Assembly: GCF_029265695.1 (NCBI RefSeq)
Contig: NZ_JAJUHW010000009.1
Location: 19,725 to 83,724, forward strand
Direction of reading: 5' to 3'
DNA length: 64,000 nt
Origin: Gracilinema caldarium
GTDB taxonomy: Bacteria > Spirochaetota > Spirochaetia > Treponematales > Breznakiellaceae
The notes beneath the pieces were generated by a model. It did not search any database. It worked only from the letters and a program-made list of their open reading frames with translations, and was not told where the DNA came from. The position numbers and the translations under genes were made by a program. Numbering within the stretch: position 1 is the stretch's first letter; the number at the start of each line of letters is the position of its first letter. Shown here piece by piece: positions 1 through 9,360 of the stretch.

Positions 1-1073
1 GTTTCCCAGGGCAAGGCAAGGCTCAGGGCCTGCCGCACCTTGCTGTCTGTCCAGGGTGCACGGGAAGATCGAATATAAAAATAATAGGTGGCAAACATTG
101 CATTGATCACAATGCCGCTCCTGTCCTGAATGGCTTCCAGATCCACATCGCCGGCTATCCACCGGGCTTCTCCAGAGTTCCAAAGGCTTGCCGCTTCCTG
201 ACCGTCCTGGGCAAAACGGATGGTGATTTTTTTAATTTTTACCCGTTTTGCGTCCCAATATAGTTCGTTTTTAGCCAGTACGAGTTGGTTGTCCTTTTGT
301 TCCAGAAGATAATAGGGGCCATTTGAAAGAGGAGCCTGCTTTGACCAGTCAGTTATAGAAAGCATAGTCGGGTGAATAGGGCTAAAAGAGTGGTGGCAGA
401 GCATGCTCGGGAAAAAGGCTGCGGGGGCGTTTAAGCGCACCACGAGGGTTTTAGAATCGGGACATTCAATGCCCACCTGTTTTGGATCCCGCATCTGGCC
501 CGTACGGTATTCCCGAGCGCCCGCAATAATATCGAACAGAGACGAATAGGGGGTGTTGCCTGCCGGATCTATGAGGGAAAGCCATGCATCCCTAAAATGT
601 TCGGATTTAAGGCTGTCGCCGTTCCAATAGCGGGCATTGCTGCGCAGGGTAAAGGTCCAGGTTTTCTTATCCTCCGATAATTTCCAAGATTCCGCAGCTG
701 CAGGAATCGGTTCCAAGGTTAGGGGATTGTAAGAAAAAAGACCCTCATAAAGGCCGGTGAAAAGCTGCGCTTCAGAGGCTAAAAAAGATTTTCGGGGATC
801 CAGTTGGAGGGAGCTTGATGAGAATACGATGGTCAGCTCTTCCCTGTTCGCCGGATCGGGCCTGCTCTGAGCTAAGGGAGCCGGATCCTGTTCTGGATTT
901 GTTTCCTCTCCAATGGATGGCTGTTCTGCAATTTCGGCATCCTTGGATGGGGCTGGGCTTTCAGAATTTTCTGGAGCTGATGCTGGGGCGAGAAGTCCGC
1001 TCTGGTTAGAAACACAGGCAGAGGCTAATAGAATAATATATGCGGTTACATAAACATACCGGGTACGTTTCAT
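1..1073 (-). CDS. Oligopeptide ABC transporter substrate-binding lipoprotein (SBP_bac_5/OppA family), partial
   Basis: The gene starts at the ATG at 1073 behind an AAGGAG ribosome site and stays open to the left edge, so only about 357 residues are seen. The N-terminus is a lipoprotein signal (MKRTRYVYVTAYIILLASAC) followed by a Pro/Glu/Ala-rich linker. The mature part reads like family-5 solute-binding proteins: LDPRKSFLASEAQLFTGLYE, SYNPLTLEPIPAAAESWKLS, then WTFTLRSNARYWNGD and LSNGPYYL. Known family members bind peptides outside the membrane for Opp/Dpp importers. It lies 23 bp downstream of the 1097-2536 gene on the same strand and may be cotranscribed with it. Permeases and ATPases would lie left of the window or elsewhere. 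Family call is firm; the ligand is unknown. Confidence 0.9.
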   Translation of the reverse strand, partial: MKRTRYVYVTAYIILLASACVSNQSGLLAPASAPENSESPAPSKDAEIAEQPSIGEETNPEQDPAPLAQSRPDPANREELTIVFSSSSLQLDPRKSFLASEAQLFTGLYEGLFSYNPLTLEPIPAAAESWKLSEDKKTWTFTLRSNARYWNGDSLKSEHFRDAWLSLIDPAGNTPYSSLFDIIAGAREYRTGQMRDPKQVGIECPDSKTLVVRLNAPAAFFPSMLCHHSFSPIHPTMLSITDWSKQAPLSNGPYYLLEQKDNQLVLAKNELYWDAKRVKIKKITIRFAQDGQEAASLWNSGEARWIAGDVDLEAIQDRSGIVINAMFATYYFYIRSSRAPWTDSKVRQALSLALPWE

Positions 1074-1096
1074 CAATATAGCTCCTTAATAGTCTT

Positions 1097-2536
1097 TTAC
1101 ACCACATCCTGGATGCCGAGTTTTTTTAGTTGTTCCTGCTCTTCCTTTTGGGCTATGTATTCGTGGCGCTTCTGGTTTGCCTTGACTATGGCATTTTTAA
1201 TAGCAGAAATTTCAGGTTTAATGCCCCGGACTTTTTCTCGATTTTCTTTGGAAATCTCGGTCTTAAAGAACTCGTCTAGGGCAGAAAGGACCCGGTGGAA
1301 ACGCTGCAATTCCTCTATGTTTTTAGAAAGGATGGACAGAAGCTGTTCTTCTGAAGCATTTTCCATTTTAGTCATTACACTCGAGCTGCGGCTGCTGAGG
1401 GATGCAAAATACCGGGACTTTTTGTCCAATTCCAGCCTAAACTCTCCAAAATTGAGTTTTTCCGATTTGGTAGTCCCAAGAACCGGATCCAGGTATTCAA
1501 TGTCATAGAAGACTTCTTCCAAGTCTTTGTTCAGCATCTTAAGAATAATTTGCCGAACCTTTTGCCAAAATCCGTTTTGCTCGCTGTCAAGGAGCAGTTT
1601 GTTGTCATCGAGCTTATTGATTGTATCTGTGAGGATGTAAGACAGGTTTCCCAGACCTTTCAGCGCATCCACAAGCACAGGACGAAAAGAAACGACGGCA
1701 GTCTTTTTAGTTTGGGTTTCTTCTGGTATGGAAAGCCGCTTGATGAGGTCGTTTTTAAGCCCCTCTCCTTCGGCGCTGTAGTTTTCTTTGAGCAGCTCTT
1801 CGAATAATTCAGGATAAAAAGGCCGGTCCGACATGGATTCGGCAAATTTGCGCTTTACCAGCTGCAAGGTTTCATCTTTTTTCATGAATACCGTATTGCG
1901 GTCCAATTCAAGGGCATCAAAAAATCGGAGGCGGGCTTCCAGTTTGTAATTTTGCCGGTGAAAGTCAGTAATGTCCTTAAGGATTTTTACGATAGTCTTG
2001 GTGGACGCTTCGAGCCGCTGGAGGGAGTCGACGATGAGTCCTGTCCCAAGCTGGTCATTGCCGCCCTTGGCCATATTGACGATTTCTGCCAGGGCTCGGG
2101 TGTTGATATGCTGGGAGTTAACGGTGAACTGAAGCCAGTTAAAGTATTTAACCAATCCCGCAACCCGTTTGATCCGTTCCAGGGTTAGGAAATCTACACT
2201 GAATTGATAAAAGGTGATGAGAAAATCGAGCTGGCTGTCAAAATTGGAAAGCCGTATGCTCATCTGCTCCATCCGTTCGCTTTCGGTAAAAGGAGCTTCG
2301 CTGGGAATTTCCAGTTCTCCGATTTTGATATCGTTTTTGTAGGGGTCCTCTTGGACCAGGCCCTTCCGTAATAAAAGCTGGTACAGGCTGCCGAATGCTG
2401 CTTTAAAGAGGTTAAATTCATTCTTTAGCTGGGGCAGCAGATTGCGATCCATCCAGAGCTTTCGTTTTTCCAGAGCCTCTGCGAGATCGTTTTGAAACTG
2501 GAGTGCATCTTTCATTACTAAATAAGTATGCCCCAT
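1097..2536 (-). CDS. Hypothetical protein, possibly spirochaete-specific
   Basis: A 479-residue soluble, highly charged protein with no signal peptide or membrane segment. It is rich in Leu, Lys, Glu and Phe with long predicted helices throughout, for example LAEALEKRKLWMDRNLLPQL near the start and a Lys/Glu/Gln-rich tail. I recognise no catalytic motif and no named family. The long intact frame, and the absence of a competing frame, support it as a real gene. It precedes the OppA-like lipoprotein on the same strand by 23 bp. Its start is only about 45 bp from a divergent lipoprotein gene, so both must share a very compact promoter region. Confidence 0.75.
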   Translation of the reverse strand: MGHTYLVMKDALQFQNDLAEALEKRKLWMDRNLLPQLKNEFNLFKAAFGSLYQLLLRKGLVQEDPYKNDIKIGELEIPSEAPFTESERMEQMSIRLSNFDSQLDFLITFYQFSVDFLTLERIKRVAGLVKYFNWLQFTVNSQHINTRALAEIVNMAKGGNDQLGTGLIVDSLQRLEASTKTIVKILKDITDFHRQNYKLEARLRFFDALELDRNTVFMKKDETLQLVKRKFAESMSDRPFYPELFEELLKENYSAEGEGLKNDLIKRLSIPEETQTKKTAVVSFRPVLVDALKGLGNLSYILTDTINKLDDNKLLLDSEQNGFWQKVRQIILKMLNKDLEEVFYDIEYLDPVLGTTKSEKLNFGEFRLELDKKSRYFASLSSRSSSVMTKMENASEEQLLSILSKNIEELQRFHRVLSALDEFFKTEISKENREKVRGIKPEISAIKNAIVKANQKRHEYIAQKEEQEQLKKLGIQDVV

Positions 2537-2581
2537 TTTCTCTATTAAAGCAATCCGCAGAGGGGCAACTGTAATTTGGCT

Positions 2582-3370
2582 ATGAAAAGCGCCTCAGTCC
2601 TCTTCTTATCATTGGTAATAATAATAGTGTCATCCTGCAATATGGACTCTGTTGCAGCCGGATTAGATACCGTTGATATTGTATTTGAACTGCCTCCAGT
2701 GCCCGAGTCTTGGTGCATAGTTTTGGGCCCTCCCTGCTGGTTACTGGAATGGGCCGCTCAGGATGGTAGCAAGGTTGCTGTAACTGTTCCAAAGGACACA
2801 AACCAGGTCTCAGTGAGGTTAAACATTCATCAATATGAAGCTTTTTGGGGATGGCCCTATTGGCCAGAGTACGGCATAGTTCCATACCGCGCCCGGCCTG
2901 CAGGAGCCCTGGTTCCGCTGGATATAAAAGACAGGCACTGCAGGCTTACCTGGTTTGGAGGTGTGGAGGCGGCTTTTTTTAGCTTGCTGCGCCAAAGTCT
3001 CGGAGACCCGCGTTATGGACCAGAATATTTTAACTGGCCCCGGTTCCGTTCCCTCTTTCATGAAGCAGCCCTCCCTGAAGAGGTCCTGGCAGACCCGTGG
3101 TGTGTGGATTGGCTTACCGTGGCTAAAAAAACAAAGGCCAGCGGGTTTGACAGGCGGCGGCTTGTGCCTATGCTTGAGCGGCCAATTATGATTCGCTTCA
3201 AGCCCCCGGGCCCCTGGGTCTCTGGTTCGCCCTTTGGAGCTCAGGTGCTGTTCTCTGACCTTTATGAACCGCAAAATATATTGATAAATGCAGGGGCTAC
3301 GGTGGATACCTTTTTATCAACCCATGGTATAATAGCCTATTCGTGGGATGGGGCTGCCTATTTTCCCTAA
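2582..3370 (+). CDS. Putative lipoprotein, unknown function
   Basis: About 262 residues. The N-terminus MKSASVLFLSLVIIIVSSC is a clear lipoprotein signal with the lipobox Cys at position 19, so the product is exported and lipid-anchored. The mature part is rich in Trp and Pro (GWPYWPEYG, PPGPWVSG) with no family I recognise. The start is not certain: a TTG at 2576 is in frame and sits about 11 nt from a GAGGGG sequence, while the ATG at 2582 gives the natural signal peptide. It begins a run of three same-strand envelope genes (this one, 3393-4730, 4761-5468) with short gaps, probably one operon. Confidence 0.7.
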   Translation: MKSASVLFLSLVIIIVSSCNMDSVAAGLDTVDIVFELPPVPESWCIVLGPPCWLLEWAAQDGSKVAVTVPKDTNQVSVRLNIHQYEAFWGWPYWPEYGIVPYRARPAGALVPLDIKDRHCRLTWFGGVEAAFFSLLRQSLGDPRYGPEYFNWPRFRSLFHEAALPEEVLADPWCVDWLTVAKKTKASGFDRRRLVPMLERPIMIRFKPPGPWVSGSPFGAQVLFSDLYEPQNILINAGATVDTFLSTHGIIAYSWDGAAYFP

Positions 3371-3392
3371 TCATATTAGTACGGAGTACTCC

Positions 3393-4730
3393 ATGGCTGT
3401 ACTGCAGCGCTGCTTGTATGTCCTGCCGATACTGTTTCTGGTATTAGGCTGTTCAAAAAAAAATATCGAAACAAGGGAAACAAAAAGCGTTCGGCCCGAA
3501 CCGTTTCGCCTTTTTACCTATAAGCAAGGGCAAGACTCTCAGGACTCTAACCAAGGCCAATGGTATGAAATCTCTCCTGGGCATCTTAATCCGATTAAAG
3601 ATCCCGCCAATTCCCAGGTGGTCCCCTATGCTCCCTGGACCGCAGCGCGCCGTATAGTGGGCTTTGTGGCAAGAAGCTCTAACGCTTTTGCAGGACTAAA
3701 CAGGGAAGGTTTTCTTGTGTTCGAAGAAACCCCAGCGGGAGATCTGGCCCTGTATAAGATTGATGGCGGCGCCTTTGTAGAGCCCTATTGTGCTCTGGCG
3801 CTTATGCTGGTTCCCTCTGCTGAGTTGGGAACCGCTCAAAATCTTGGACAGTCTTTGTCTGCCGGATCTGTGCCGGCTCTGCTGGTTGCCCGGGATCCTT
3901 ATTTTGGTGATCTCTTGAACGGCAGCGGTACTACTGCTGGCTCCGGTGTTTCATCCCCTTCGGTTCCGGAGAACCCTTTTGTTTATCTTGATTGGGCCGA
4001 TTTCTCACCCCAGGCCAAATTGCCGCAGGCAATACGGCCGCAGGCCGTACGGCCTGCAGCCTTTGGCATAGGGCTGGCCAATGTAGAAGCCCTGACCAGG
4101 TCCAGTGACGGCCGATGGTATATGAAGGTTGCCCAGTCGAACGCTACTGCGCGTGCAGCTACGGCAGATTCTGTTTCGCCGGGCACTGCCTCGGCAAGTC
4201 TTGTCTCGCCGGCTGCTGCTTCGGCAGGCTCAGAAAGCTCAAAGTTTTATTATGCAGCTCCGGCTTTGAACAAGGAAGCGACACGGATCAGCCGGGGAGA
4301 CTATCAGAATGCGCTCTATCCGCAGCCCTTTGGAAATATGCCTCGGGCTGTACAGACACTCATGAGAGCCTTTAGCGATTCCCAAAGAAAAAAACATTAC
4401 CCGGTCTTGCAGCTCCTTAAAAAAGACAGTTATGGGCTGGAGACATTTGTGGCAGATCCGGAGACTAAAAATACAGTTCCCCTCTCCGGCGGAGAAACAG
4501 AAATTGTAAAATTTTTAGGCTATGCGGATTCTGAAAAGGCCCTCGTAATACTTCCCGATGGCCGGGGTGTTATACGGCGATCTAAGATAGAGGCCTTCGA
4601 GCTCCCCTCGTTGCCTGAGGGCTTTGCCTATACCGGAGTAGTACTAATTAACCGTTGGTTGATTGCAAGCTGGGAAGAACAGGAAAGCTTTGCAGTCGGG
4701 GCTGCGGGTTTTCTTGTTTTACCGCTGTAA
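3393..4730 (+). CDS. Putative lipoprotein with low-complexity repeats, unknown function
   Basis: The ATG at 3393 follows a CGGAG ribosome site and gives MAVLQRCLYVLPILFLVLGC, a typical lipoprotein signal. The longer frame from 3348 would bury that signal and is not used. The product is about 445 residues. Mid-protein there are short internal duplications, IRPQAVRPAA-type and SPGTASASL/SPAAASAGS-type, encoded by near-identical DNA copies around 4010-4070 and 4165-4235, which suggests slippage-prone sequence. I recognise no domain. It lies 22 bp downstream of another lipoprotein gene and 30 bp upstream of a putative outer-membrane protein, so a shared envelope role is plausible but unproven. 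Confidence 0.72.
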   Translation: MAVLQRCLYVLPILFLVLGCSKKNIETRETKSVRPEPFRLFTYKQGQDSQDSNQGQWYEISPGHLNPIKDPANSQVVPYAPWTAARRIVGFVARSSNAFAGLNREGFLVFEETPAGDLALYKIDGGAFVEPYCALALMLVPSAELGTAQNLGQSLSAGSVPALLVARDPYFGDLLNGSGTTAGSGVSSPSVPENPFVYLDWADFSPQAKLPQAIRPQAVRPAAFGIGLANVEALTRSSDGRWYMKVAQSNATARAATADSVSPGTASASLVSPAAASAGSESSKFYYAAPALNKEATRISRGDYQNALYPQPFGNMPRAVQTLMRAFSDSQRKKHYPVLQLLKKDSYGLETFVADPETKNTVPLSGGETEIVKFLGYADSEKALVILPDGRGVIRRSKIEAFELPSLPEGFAYTGVVLINRWLIASWEEQESFAVGAAGFLVLPL

Positions 4731-4760
4731 TTCGCTCCAGGAGTGGGCTATACTGAAGGT

Positions 4761-5468
4761 ATGAACGGAACATATAAACGCCTGTCCCCTTGCTATACAG
4801 GGATAGGTTTTTTTCTAACCCTGTCACTGTTCCTTCTGTGGGGGAGACTTCCTGTTCTCCATGCTGCGGATATAAACTGGTCGGTAAAGGGCTCGATATT
4901 TTTTATTCCTGAAGACAACGGCTTAGAAGGGGATCCTATGCCGGTGCTTCCCATGCCGGGATTCAGCGCTGAGTTTTCCTTGCCCTATAACCTCTCTCTC
5001 GGCACTGCCTATGATTTATACGCCACCTATTACGGATACAGTTCTACCCTTGGTAGGGCTGTTCCGGTTGCTATAGAAAACCGGTCCACCTTCGTACTCG
5101 GTAACCTCCTTTCGTTCTATGCTTCCTATGTAATGAACATTCCGGCCCTGACAGCCTCTGGGCTCAGGCTTAGGTTTTCCAGCGGATTCAGTGTGGATGC
5201 CCGGCTTTGCCTTATCGCAGATGGCCTCGAAGGCGCTGATCTGGAAGACGCCGCAGCCCAAACCGCGCAAGTTACTAGCTATTTCTGGTCTCATGGCCGT
5301 TGGTTCTTTCCCTTTACCGGCTTTGGAATCGATTTTGTAAAGCTGGGAAACACCTGGATCGGTGTGGAAGGAAGGGTTTGGTATCCCCTGTATCGCACAT
5401 GGTCAGGGGATACGGCACCAGCCGCAGAAGGCTGGCGCGTCGCTGCAGGGCTGAGGGTTTCGTTTTAG
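4761..5468 (+). CDS. Putative outer-membrane beta-barrel protein
   Basis: About 235 residues from the ATG at 4761; a GTG at 4743 is an in-frame alternative. An N-terminal signal peptide (hydrophobic FFLTLSLFLLWG, cleavage near LHAAD) is followed by alternating hydrophobic/polar stretches rich in Gly, Tyr and Phe, such as YNLSLGTAYDLYATYYGYSS and LRLRFSSGFSVDARLCL. It ends in ...GLRVSF, and a terminal aromatic is typical of outer-membrane barrels. No specific family is recognised. Its stop codon overlaps the convergent glutaredoxin gene by 4 bp. Confidence 0.6.
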   Translation: MNGTYKRLSPCYTGIGFFLTLSLFLLWGRLPVLHAADINWSVKGSIFFIPEDNGLEGDPMPVLPMPGFSAEFSLPYNLSLGTAYDLYATYYGYSSTLGRAVPVAIENRSTFVLGNLLSFYASYVMNIPALTASGLRLRFSSGFSVDARLCLIADGLEGADLEDAAAQTAQVTSYFWSHGRWFFPFTGFGIDFVKLGNTWIGVEGRVWYPLYRTWSGDTAPAAEGWRVAAGLRVSF

Positions 5469-5695
5469 CGGTTTAAGGCCCGGTCGATTTCGGCCTTATT
5501 AAAGCCGATAATTATCTTTCCGTTGATGTCTACCACGGGGACTCCCATCTGACCGGACTTGCGGACCATTTCCTCTGCCCGCCGCTGGTCCCGGCCCACA
5601 TCAAAATCGGTAAAGGGAACGCCTTTTTGGCGCAGATAGTTTTTTACCATAGTGCAGTAGGGACAACTCTGTGTGGAATATACGTTAACAGCCAT
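5465..5695 (-). CDS. Small glutaredoxin-like protein
   Basis: A 76-residue single-domain thiol-disulfide oxidoreductase. The active site is SCPYC at residues 10-14, followed by the glutaredoxin landmarks: FTDFDV, the cis-proline MGVPVVDI and the C-terminal GFNKAEID. Members of this short family reduce disulfides or glutathione-type mixed disulfides in the cytoplasm. The physiological reductant cannot be told here, as many spirochaetes lack glutathione. A ribosome site AAGGAGG lies just upstream of the ATG. The gene is isolated, convergent with the preceding barrel-protein gene, with an AT-rich 114-bp gap separating it from mnmG. Confidence 0.9.
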   Translation of the reverse strand: MAVNVYSTQSCPYCTMVKNYLRQKGVPFTDFDVGRDQRRAEEMVRKSGQMGVPVVDINGKIIIGFNKAEIDRALNR

Positions 5696-5809
5696 ATCAA
5701 TCCTCCTTGAATGCTCTTAAATTGCAATTCTTATACATATAAAATATAATATATATAAAAAATAGTCAAGGGGAATCGAAACGACAAGATTGAAATAGCC
5801 AACCAGATT

Positions 5810-7720
5810 TTAGCTTTCTTCCGCGTATCGTTTGGCGGTCATGATGAGGACCGCGATGTCACCTTGCCGCACCCCGTTAATGCGGCTCGCTTGACCTATG
5901 GTGAGGGGCCTTATTTTCATGAGTTTTTCTTTGGCTTCTGCGGAAAGACCCAAAATTGTCTTGTAATCTAAATCCGGCGGCAGTTTCATGGCCTCCATTT
6001 TCGCGGTCCTGGCAGCTGCCCGCCGTTCCTTTTCGATGTATCCTGCGTACTTAATGTCCAGGCTAACTCGCTCTACCCATTCCCGGGGATACCGGTCCAG
6101 TTCGGGGGCAAAGATCTTAATGTGCTCAAGTTGAACCTGGGAATTAGTGAGGGCCCGTTCCAAAGATTCGCCGATATGGGGAGTAAGGACTGGATCCAGA
6201 TTGATGAAATTCTCCTGGTTCTGCCCGATCTCCCCGCTCTGGTTAGGCGGAGCAGGCGGTGCGGAACTGACTTTCCGGGAACGGAGGAGCTCCGTAATCT
6301 CATCCAAAGTTTGCACCTTTTTCTGGAACCGTTCCCAGCGCTGGTCATCAACAAGGCCCAGGGCCCGACCGCGGGGGGTGAGACGGGAGTCTGCCGTATC
6401 GTGGCGGAGCATGAGCCGGTGTTCGGCCCGGCTGGTGAACATACGGTAGGGTTCCTTGGTGCCCAGGGTCGTGAGGTCATCTATCAAGACGCCGATATAG
6501 GCTTCGGAGCGTTCAAGGATGAGGGGCTCCTTGCCAAGGATTTTCATGGCCGCGTTAATGCCCGCCACGATACCCTGGGCCGCCGCTTCCTCGTAGCCTG
6601 AGCTGCCGTTGGTTTGTCCTGCCACAAAGAGGCCCGAAAGCCGCTTGGATTCCAAAGAGGGGTAGAGGTCCTGGGGATCCAGGTAATCGTATTCCACCGC
6701 GTAGGCGGGACGGACTACCCGGGCCTCTTCCAGGCCGGGGAGGCTATGGATAAAGGCTACCTGTACATCTTCGGGGAGGGAACTGGAAGCGCCGTTCAGG
6801 TACATTTCATTGGTTTCGAGGCTTTCTGGCTCAATAAAAATATGGTGCCGCTCCCGGTCGGGAAAGCGAACCACCTTGTCTTCCAGTGAGGGACAGTACC
6901 GGGGGCCCACACCGACTATTTTGCCGCCGTAGAGGGGAGACCGGTGTATGTTCCTTTGGATGATCTCGTGGGTTTTTTCGGTAGTGTAGGTTATCCAGCA
7001 GGGAACCGAGGGCCGGCTCAGGCGGCTGTCTGCTTCGATATCAAAGGTAAAGGGCAGGGCTTCTTCGCCGTCCTGCCGTTCGAGCCGACTATAATCAATG
7101 GTTTCCCCGGCGATGCGGGCGGGGGTTCCGGTCTTAAGACGCCCCACCGGAAAACCCCGGCGGCGCAGGCTGGTGCCGAGCCCGATGGCTGCCCCTTCGC
7201 CGAGGCGGCCCATGGGCGCGTCGTATTCGCCGATAAAAATCTTACCTTCCATAAAGGTACCGGTGGCGAGGATGGCGGCCCGGCAGCCGATCCGGTGCCC
7301 CCGTTCGGTCACCACCCCTTCGAGCCGCTGGCCGTCTTCTGACACGATAAGGTCTACCACGGTGTCCATGAACACATGAAGGTTCTTTTGCCCTTCGACG
7401 GCTGACCGGGCCGCCGCCTGATACAGCCACTTATCCGCCTGGGCACGGGGCGCCTGCACCGCGGGCCCCCGGGAGCGGTTCAGTACCCGGTACTGGATCA
7501 GGGTCGCATCGATCAGTTTGGCCATCTGGCCGCCCAAGGCGTCTACCTCACGGACCAGGTTTCCCTTGGAAAGCCCGCCGATGGCGGGGTTGCAGGAAAG
7601 GGCCCCGATTTTATCGGGATTCTGGGTAATAAGAAGTGTTTTAAGTCCAAGGCGGGCCCCCGCCAGGGATGCTTCTATTCCCGCGTGTCCTCCGCCTACC
7701 ACGATAATGTCGTAATCCAT
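5810..7720 (-). CDS. mnmG: tRNA uridine 5-carboxymethylaminomethyl modification enzyme MnmG (GidA)
   Basis: A 636-residue FAD protein, the normal length for MnmG. The N-terminal dinucleotide fold is [12 protein letters not shown] at about residues 7-18. Family blocks follow: [19 protein letters not shown], a catalytic-region [19 protein letters not shown] and [19 protein letters not shown]. The C-terminal helical domain, which binds tRNA and MnmE, ends with [20 protein letters not shown]. With MnmE and folate it installs the (carboxymethyl)aminomethyl group on U34 of certain tRNAs. It lies 9 bp downstream of mnmE on the same strand, so the two partner subunits are very likely cotranscribed. 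Confidence 0.98.
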   Translation of the reverse strand: MDYDIIVVGGGHAGIEASLAGARLGLKTLLITQNPDKIGALSCNPAIGGLSKGNLVREVDALGGQMAKLIDATLIQYRVLNRSRGPAVQAPRAQADKWLYQAAARSAVEGQKNLHVFMDTVVDLIVSEDGQRLEGVVTERGHRIGCRAAILATGTFMEGKIFIGEYDAPMGRLGEGAAIGLGTSLRRRGFPVGRLKTGTPARIAGETIDYSRLERQDGEEALPFTFDIEADSRLSRPSVPCWITYTTEKTHEIIQRNIHRSPLYGGKIVGVGPRYCPSLEDKVVRFPDRERHHIFIEPESLETNEMYLNGASSSLPEDVQVAFIHSLPGLEEARVVRPAYAVEYDYLDPQDLYPSLESKRLSGLFVAGQTNGSSGYEEAAAQGIVAGINAAMKILGKEPLILERSEAYIGVLIDDLTTLGTKEPYRMFTSRAEHRLMLRHDTADSRLTPRGRALGLVDDQRWERFQKKVQTLDEITELLRSRKVSSAPPAPPNQSGEIGQNQENFINLDPVLTPHIGESLERALTNSQVQLEHIKIFAPELDRYPREWVERVSLDIKYAGYIEKERRAAARTAKMEAMKLPPDLDYKTILGLSAEAKEKLMKIRPLTIGQASRINGVRQGDIAVLIMTAKRYAEES

Positions 7721-7729
7721 AGTGTGATC

Positions 7730-9241
7730 CTATTTGCCGACACAGAAGCGGCTGAACATGGTTTCTAGTATTTCTGCGGTGGATACTTCGCCGGTAATTT
7801 CTCCCAGGGCTTCCACCGCTTCCCGAAGTTCCGGGGCGATAAGATCCAGCGGGGCGCGCTGGTCCGCCAGAGTCAGGGCTTCTTTCAGGGCTTCTATAGC
7901 CCGGTCCACCAGGGCTTTCTGCCGTTCCGAAGCAATGCCGACGACCGCTTTACTTTGACTGCCTGCTGGGGGCGCCGAATCTGATCCGCCGCTCAGGGCT
8001 TCTTTCATGGCATGGGCAAGCTCTGGTATGCCGATCCCTGTCTTGGCACTTACAGGCAGCACCATGGGTAAGCGAATTGGCTCTGTTTCGGGAAGGGGCC
8101 TGATATGAGGGGCCACATCGGCCTTGTTCCAGACCACAAGGAGGGGAGCCGCATCCCGGCCTTCCCACAGTTCGCTCCGGCGGTATTCATCAAGAAGCTG
8201 TAGGTCTTCCGATTCAAAGCCCCGGCTGCCGTCTACAATATAGAGAATAAGGTCCGCGCTCTGCACAATGCTTTTACTGCGTTCTACTCCGATTTGTTCA
8301 ATCGGATCTTCTGCGCGGCGCAGGCCCGCCGTATCTACAAGCCGGACCGGAATGCCCTCCAGGGATATCCAGGCCTCTATATAGTCCCGGGTCGTACCGG
8401 GGATATCTGTTACAATAGATCGTTCTTCTTTTAAAAGCCGGTTAAAGAGGCTCGATTTGCCCGCATTAGGACGCCCCGCAATGGCCACCAAAGCCCCGTC
8501 CCGGTAGAGTTTTTCGATCCGGTAGGACGCTGCAAGTCTTTCCAGGGTTTCCAAGGCCTCTTCTACCCGTTTTCGGTCCGGCAGGATTCCCGCTGCTTCC
8601 GCGGCAGGGAGGGGAATCTGATCCGGGTTTTGGCAATCCAGTGCGAGGCCGTCTTCCGCGATAGCCGATACACCGTCATCCTCTGAATAATCTAAAAAGA
8701 GTTCTGTGGCAGCCAGGGCTTGAACAAGGTCTTCTTTTATAGCCCGGATTTCTGCTTCCAGGGCGCCTGAAAGCCGGTCCAGGGCATGGCGGCGGCTTTC
8801 GTCGGTTTTTGCTTCTATCAACTCTACAACCGATTCGGAACGGGTGAGGTCGATTTTACCGTTCATAAAGGCCCGGAAGGTGAACTCGCCGGGCAGGGCC
8901 TGGCGGAAGCCCGCATCAAGGAGGCATTGCAGCACCGAACGGGCGGTGGCAATGCCGCCGTGGCAGGATATGTCAACGGCATCTTCGCCGGTGTAGCTCC
9001 GGGGGGCGCGAAACACCGAAACTAACACTTCATCAACCTTTTCGCCCCCTTTGTTCACTATCCAGCCATGGACTATGGTGTTGCCCGGAGCTTCTGAAAG
9101 CTTTTTTGGCCGGGAAAAGCAGGCTGCCACAAGGTCAATGCAGCCGGGACCGGAACTGCGAATGACCGCGAGGGCGCTTTCTGCCAGGGGAGTTGCATGG
9201 GCTGCAATGGGATCGTTGCTGCCGTAGGATGGACGAATCAT
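7730..9241 (-). CDS. mnmE: tRNA modification GTPase MnmE (TrmE)
   Basis: A 503-residue GTPase partner of MnmG in U34 tRNA modification. The N-terminal folate-binding domain contains DEVLVSVFRAPRSYTGEDAV and the helical part LPGEFTFRAFMNGKIDLT. The G domain shows Walker A AGRPNAGKSS, the switch motif TRDYIE, DTAGLR and NKAD. The C-terminus is FCVGK, the CxGK tail whose Cys is required in the family. It is about 45 residues longer than usual, because of an acidic insertion after LDYSED and before the G domain. It starts at the ATG at 9241 and leads the mnmE-mnmG pair, divergent from the 9361 gene. Confidence 0.98.
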   Translation of the reverse strand: MIRPSYGSNDPIAAHATPLAESALAVIRSSGPGCIDLVAACFSRPKKLSEAPGNTIVHGWIVNKGGEKVDEVLVSVFRAPRSYTGEDAVDISCHGGIATARSVLQCLLDAGFRQALPGEFTFRAFMNGKIDLTRSESVVELIEAKTDESRRHALDRLSGALEAEIRAIKEDLVQALAATELFLDYSEDDGVSAIAEDGLALDCQNPDQIPLPAAEAAGILPDRKRVEEALETLERLAASYRIEKLYRDGALVAIAGRPNAGKSSLFNRLLKEERSIVTDIPGTTRDYIEAWISLEGIPVRLVDTAGLRRAEDPIEQIGVERSKSIVQSADLILYIVDGSRGFESEDLQLLDEYRRSELWEGRDAAPLLVVWNKADVAPHIRPLPETEPIRLPMVLPVSAKTGIGIPELAHAMKEALSGGSDSAPPAGSQSKAVVGIASERQKALVDRAIEALKEALTLADQRAPLDLIAPELREAVEALGEITGEVSTAEILETMFSRFCVGK

Positions 9242-9289
9242 AGGTATCTTGGGAGCATAGCGAAAATCCTATGAAAAAACAAGCCGAGC

Positions 9290-9317
9290 TTGACGAACGA
9301 AATTGACGCGGTATACT
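9290..9317 (+). promoter_or_regulatory. Predicted sigma-70 promoter for the 9361 gene
   Basis: TTGACG at 9290-9295 and TATACT at 9312-9317 are separated by 16 bp. They lie 44 bp upstream of the ATG at 9361 in the divergent mnmE/9361 gap. This is a sequence match only. Confidence 0.5.
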
Positions 9318-9360
9318 TCAAGCAAAGATGAAATTATGGAGACCCCATGAGGAGGATACT